In this document: one piece after another, positions 6,309-9,475 of the stretch | Layout of the letters: every line of letters starts with the position of its first letter | Position numbering within the stretch: position 1 is the first letter of the stretch | Assembly: GCA_900753685.1 (NCBI GenBank) | Contig: CAAEAB010000071.1 | Location: 1-9,475 of the forward strand | DNA from: Lachnospiraceae bacterium | GTDB lineage: Bacteria > Bacillota > Clostridia > Lachnospirales > Lachnospiraceae | Reading direction: 5' to 3' | Length of the DNA stretch: 9,475 nt | Translations under genes and position numbers: made by a program | The notes under the pieces: model-generated | Database searches by the model: none | What the model was told of the DNA's origin: nothing | The model's input: the letters and a program-made list of their open reading frames with translations, nothing else

Positions 6309-7460
6309 ATGGATTACATTATAGAAACGATGGGAAATCTGATTCATCAGACAGCCTTTTTTAATCTGACATGGGGCAATTATGTGATGATTCTGGTGGC
6401 CTGCTTTTTTATCTATCTGGCGATAGGGAGAGGCTATGAACCGTTGCTTTTGCTGCCGATTTCTTTTGGTATGCTCCTTGTCAATCTGTATCCGGACATT
6501 ATGTTGACGGTGGAAGAATCCTCCAATGGCATCGGTGGACTTTTGCATTACTTTTATTTGTTGGATGAGTGGGCGATTCTGCCTTCGTTGATTTTCCTTG
6601 GTGTGGGGGCGATGACCGACTTCGGGCCGCTGATTGCCAATCCGATCAGCTTTATTTTGGGAGCGGCAGCCCAGTTTGGTGTTTTCTTTGCCTACATTGC
6701 CGCCATATTAATGGGTTTTAGCGATAAGGCCGCGGCGGCCATTTCCATTATTGGCGGAGCGGACGGTCCGACTTCAATTTTTCTGGCGGGAAAGCTGGGA
6801 CAGGGGGATCTGATGGGTCCAATTGCTGTGGCCGCTTACTCCTATATGGCTCTCGTACCAATCATTCAACCGCCGATTATGAAGCTGTTGACAACAAAGA
6901 AGGAACGGGCAATCAAAATGGAGCAGCTCCGTCCGGTATCAAAATTAGAAAAAATTCTATTTCCGATTATCGTTACCATTGTTGTTGTTTTGATTCTGCC
7001 GACGACGGCGCCGCTGGTAGGTATGCTGATGCTCGGAAATCTTTTCAGAGAATCCGGCGTGGTAAAGCAGCTGACAGAGACGGCCTCAAATGCCTTGATG
7101 TATATTGTTGTTATTATTCTCGGAACAAGCGTTGGCGCCACAACCAGTGCAGAAGCATTCATTAATCTTCAGACACTGGGTATTGTCGCTCTTGGTCTGA
7201 TCGCTTTTGCTATCGGAACCGCATCGGGAGTTATTTTTGGTAAAATCCTGTGCAAGCTTACCGGAGGAAAGATTAATCCGCTCATTGGTTCAGCCGGCGT
7301 TTCCGCAGTACCTATGGCGGCGCGGGTATCTCAGAAAGTGGGTGCGGAAGAAGACCCGACCAATTTCCTTTTGATGCACGCCATGGGTCCGAATGTGGCC
7401 GGCGTTATCGGCACGGCTGTGGCCGCCGGTACTTTTATGGCGATTTTTGGCGTTATGTGA
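6309..7460 (+). CDS. oadB: Na+-translocating decarboxylase beta subunit (OadB/MmdB/GcdB family)
   Basis: The integral membrane subunit decarboxylates carboxybiotin and couples this to Na+ export. The 383-residue product is mostly hydrophobic, with many membrane helices. Conserved blocks of the family are present: LPSLIFLGVGAMTDFGPLIA (91-110), the re-entrant GGADGPTSIFLAGKLG (149-164) with Asp152, LGTSVGATTSAEAF (271-284), and NPLIGSAGVSAVP (323-335). From knowledge of the Klebsiella enzyme, Asp203, Asn373 and Ser382 are functional residues; the motifs place Asp152, Asn323 and Ser332 as their equivalents here, so the pump should be active. Length fits the short beta subunits of methylmalonyl-CoA and glutaconyl-CoA decarboxylases as well as OadB, so the name oadB denotes the family and does not settle the substrate. 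AGGAGG at 6296-6301 is 7 bases before the ATG. Confidence 0.95.
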   Translation: MDYIIETMGNLIHQTAFFNLTWGNYVMILVACFFIYLAIGRGYEPLLLLPISFGMLLVNLYPDIMLTVEESSNGIGGLLHYFYLLDEWAILPSLIFLGVGAMTDFGPLIANPISFILGAAAQFGVFFAYIAAILMGFSDKAAAAISIIGGADGPTSIFLAGKLGQGDLMGPIAVAAYSYMALVPIIQPPIMKLLTTKKERAIKMEQLRPVSKLEKILFPIIVTIVVVLILPTTAPLVGMLMLGNLFRESGVVKQLTETASNALMYIVVIILGTSVGATTSAEAFINLQTLGIVALGLIAFAIGTASGVIFGKILCKLTGGKINPLIGSAGVSAVPMAARVSQKVGAEEDPTNFLLMHAMGPNVAGVIGTAVAAGTFMAIFGVM

Positions 7461-7490
7461 TGACAAGCGGTTTATGCAGGAGGTAGAAAA

Positions 7491-8903
7491 ATGTCAGAAC
7501 AAGTGAAAAAACCGGTAAAGATTACCGAAACTGTATTGCGGGATGCGCATCAGTCTTTGCTCGCCACACGAATGACGACGGAGCAGATGCTTCCAATCAT
7601 TGATAAAATGGACAAGGTGGGATATCATTCTGTCGAATGCTGGGGTGGCGCCACCTTTGATGCGTCTCTGAGGTTTTTAAAAGAAGATCCCTGGGATCGC
7701 CTCAGAAAGCTTCGCGATGGATTTAAACATACAAAACTCCAGATGTTATTCCGGGGACAGAATATTCTGGGATATCGGCACTATGCCGATGATGTTGTGG
7801 GCTATTTTGTGCGGAAGTCCATTGCCAACGGAATTGATATTATCCGTATTTTTGATGCTTTAAATGATATGCGAAATTTGGAGACATCGGTGAAAGCGAC
7901 CGTGCGGGAGGGCGGACATGCCCAGGTGGCTTTATCCTATACATTGGGGGATGCCTATACTTTAGATTACTGGAAGGATATTGCAAAACGTATCGAAGAT
8001 ATGGGAGCCAGCTCGATCTGTATTAAGGACATGGCCGGTCTTTTAGTTCCTTATGCGGCAACAGAACTTGTTTCCGCTTTAAAAGAGTCTACGGAATTGC
8101 CCATCCAACTCCATACCCACTATACAAGCGGTGTAGCTTCGATGACGTATATGAAGGCTGTGGAAGCGGGCTGTGACGTTATCGATACGGCGATGTCACC
8201 TTTGGCTCTGGGAACAAGCCAGCCGGCAACGGAGGTTATGGTAGAAGCCTTTAAAGGGACCCCTTACGATTCAGGACTTGATCAGGGAATTCTATCCGAG
8301 ATTGCCGAATATTTCCGTCCGATTCGAGAAGAGGCTCTCAACACCGGACTTTTAAATCCGAAGGTACTTGGCGTTAATATTAAAACCTTACTCTATCAGG
8401 TGCCGGGCGGCATGCTCTCAAACCTTGTATCCCAGTTAAAGGACGCCCATGCCGAAGATAAATATTACGAAGTGCTGGAAGAAATTCCGAGAGTTCGCAA
8501 AGATTTTGGCGAGCCGCCCCTGGTTACGCCGTCCAGCCAGATTGTGGGGACCCAGGCGGTGCTGAATGTACTTATGGGTGAACGGTATAAAATGATCACG
8601 AAGGAAAGTAAAGCCCTTTTAAAAGGAGAGTACGGACAGACGGTTAAACCTTTTAATCCGGAAGTACAGAAAAAGGCCATCGGGGATGAGGAACCGATTA
8701 CCTGTCGTCCGGCGGACTTGATTCCAAATGAACTGGAAAGCCTTGAAAAAGAAATGGCCCGATATAAATGTCAGGAAGAGGATGTTTTGTCCTATGCACT
8801 TTTTCCTCAGGTTGCTACGGAGTTTTTCAAATACCGGGAGGCTCAGAAGACAAAGATTGATGCGACAAAGGCGGATACAGAAAATAAAGTGTATCCGGTA
8901 TAA
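7491..8903 (+). CDS. oadA: Oxaloacetate decarboxylase alpha / transcarboxylase 5S-type carboxyltransferase lacking a biotin domain
   Basis: This TIM-barrel carboxyltransferase transfers CO2 between a 2-oxoacid (oxaloacetate/pyruvate) and biotin. The 470-residue product starts with the family signature ITETVLRDAHQSLLATRM (11-28; metal-binding Asp18) and ECWGGATFD (49-57). It contains RGQNILGYRHY (88-98), CIKDMAGLL (177-185, Lys179 expected to be carbamylated) and QLHTHYTSG (206-214, metal ligands His208 and His210). AMSPLALGTSQPATE (234-248) forms part of the active site. The conserved PYC/OADA domain follows at about 295-440. Klebsiella OadA ends in a biotin domain (about 600 residues in total), but this one stops right after the PYC/OADA domain, so it must use the separate carrier at 5917. 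It is the last gene of the operon, with AGGAGG at 7478-7483, 7 bases before the ATG, and a terminator follows. Pyruvate carboxylase subunit B is the alternative, but no biotin carboxylase gene is nearby. Confidence 0.93.
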   Translation: MSEQVKKPVKITETVLRDAHQSLLATRMTTEQMLPIIDKMDKVGYHSVECWGGATFDASLRFLKEDPWDRLRKLRDGFKHTKLQMLFRGQNILGYRHYADDVVGYFVRKSIANGIDIIRIFDALNDMRNLETSVKATVREGGHAQVALSYTLGDAYTLDYWKDIAKRIEDMGASSICIKDMAGLLVPYAATELVSALKESTELPIQLHTHYTSGVASMTYMKAVEAGCDVIDTAMSPLALGTSQPATEVMVEAFKGTPYDSGLDQGILSEIAEYFRPIREEALNTGLLNPKVLGVNIKTLLYQVPGGMLSNLVSQLKDAHAEDKYYEVLEEIPRVRKDFGEPPLVTPSSQIVGTQAVLNVLMGERYKMITKESKALLKGEYGQTVKPFNPEVQKKAIGDEEPITCRPADLIPNELESLEKEMARYKCQEEDVLSYALFPQVATEFFKYREAQKTKIDATKADTENKVYPV

Positions 8904-8930
8904 AAGCTGATTTAAACGAATATTACTCAG

Positions 8931-8982
8931 AAAAGAGGGCAGTCACGCCGGTGGAATGAAATTGGTGGGACTGCCCTTTTTG
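8931..8982. terminator. Bidirectional Rho-independent terminator between the decarboxylase operon and nrdD
   Basis: GGGCAGTC (8937-8944) pairs with GACTGCCC (8969-8976). The stem extends outward through A/T pairs (8932-8936 with 8977-8981, including one G-T) and continues inward after a single A-G mismatch (8946-8952 with 8961-8967), leaving an 8-base loop. A T-run follows on the plus strand, and AAAA precedes on the left, so the hairpin can end both the operon and the converging minus-strand gene. The rest of 8904-9000 shows nothing else. Confidence 0.88.
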
Positions 8983-9000
8983 TTATACAATATTTATGAA

Positions 9001-9475
9001 TCAGGCATGATTCTGAATGAATTTTTTGATATTGGATGCGTTGGCATATTTTTCGACATTGCCATCATGAAGAACAACCAGTGTCGGAGCCTGACGGATA
9101 TTAAATTTTTGACTCAAATCTGCATGGGCTTCAGCATCGATTTTTTCAAAATCCACATGGGCTTTGGTCAGCATGCTGTCTGCCATTTTACAGTTTGGGC
9201 AGGTGGCCGTTGTAAAGAGGAGAATCTGATCTTTGGAAGCAGAGACTTCTTCTTTTGGCCGGGCCTCATTATAATGGATTTCCTTTGGCCGGAAAACCGA
9301 GGTTTCGATATCGTAGACTTTACGGTCCTTAAACTCTTTGGTCTTTCCTTCATTCCAGTTCTGAACCGGGCGGTAATAACCGGTAATCCGGCTGTAAACC
9401 TCTGTTTTACCGCCGCAGATCGGGCAAGTATACTTTTCGCCGCTGATATATCCGTGGTCTTTGCAGACAGAATAA
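9001..9475 (-). CDS. nrdD: Anaerobic ribonucleoside-triphosphate reductase (class III, NrdD), C-terminal part with fused thioredoxin-like domain
   Basis: NrdD makes deoxyribonucleotides without oxygen by a glycyl radical. The frame is open to the window edge (first full codon at 9474), so only the last 157 residues are visible; the stop is the TGA at 9003-9001. Fragment residues 4-20 hold part of the C-terminal zinc site (a Cys at 4, then CPIC at 17-20). SRITGYYRPVQNWN (28-41) is the glycyl radical loop, with the radical Gly at 32 (codon 9381-9379). A linker (about 55-81) leads to an extra domain (about 82-157) with a thioredoxin/glutaredoxin fold pattern: ILLFTTATCPNC, redox Cys at 92 and 95, and the cis-Pro strand QAPTLVVL. 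This domain probably supplies electrons to the reductase. An internal ATG at 9186 should not be taken as a start, because it would remove the CPNC motif. nrdG is not in the window. Confidence 0.92.
   Translation of the reverse strand, partial: YSVCKDHGYISGEKYTCPICGGKTEVYSRITGYYRPVQNWNEGKTKEFKDRKVYDIETSVFRPKEIHYNEARPKEEVSASKDQILLFTTATCPNCKMADSMLTKAHVDFEKIDAEAHADLSQKFNIRQAPTLVVLHDGNVEKYANASNIKKFIQNHA

Noticed and set aside
9001..9186. Independent 61-residue protein on the minus strand
   Set aside because: The frame stays open to the window edge and contains the NrdD glycyl radical loop and the CPNC motif upstream, so this is only the end of nrdD.

Overview
The window looks like a chromosomal segment from an anaerobic, fermentative Clostridia member, most likely Lachnospiraceae. 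The evidence is a site-2-protease/scpA/scpB/D-Ala-D-Ala carboxypeptidase neighbourhood, strong AGGAGG ribosome binding sites, a biotin-dependent sodium-pump decarboxylase operon, and the tail of an oxygen-sensitive class III ribonucleotide reductase. The lineage is an inference from gene content and protein style; nothing in the window identifies a species.

Layout. Positions 1-379 hold the C-terminal end of a membrane protein that resembles a divergent M50 site-2 protease. It runs directly into scpA (388-1173) and scpB (1177-1752), the non-SMC subunits of the chromosome-condensing Smc-ScpAB complex. A hairpin at 1781-1818 ends this operon and also serves the opposing gene. On the minus strand, 1822-2628 encodes a Cof-type HAD hydrolase with a good promoter, a good ribosome binding site and all catalytic motifs, but codon 4 is TAA, so it is called a pseudogene. 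A D-Ala-D-Ala carboxypeptidase (2780-3952, GTG start) follows on the plus strand.

A clear promoter at 3954-3982 opens a five-gene operon (4021-8903): an acyl-CoA-type carboxyltransferase, an OadG-like membrane anchor, a free biotin carrier protein, an OadB-like Na+-translocating beta subunit, and an OadA/5S-type carboxyltransferase without its own biotin domain. The first four, in this order, match a complete methylmalonyl-CoA decarboxylase layout. The fifth adds a second carboxyltransferase for a 2-oxoacid. Together the set holds every part of a Propionibacterium-type transcarboxylase (12S, 5S and 1.3S equivalents) plus a sodium pump, with no biotin carboxylase in the window. The complex could therefore exchange carboxyl groups between an acyl-CoA and pyruvate/oxaloacetate, or decarboxylate either one while exporting Na+. 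This is the most interesting system in the window. Its parts belong to known families; the combined function is inference.

A long bidirectional terminator (8931-8982) separates this operon from the 3' end of nrdD on the minus strand (9001-9475), which carries a fused C-terminal thioredoxin-like domain with a CPNC motif. No rRNA, tRNA, CRISPR array, insertion sequence or riboswitch was seen.
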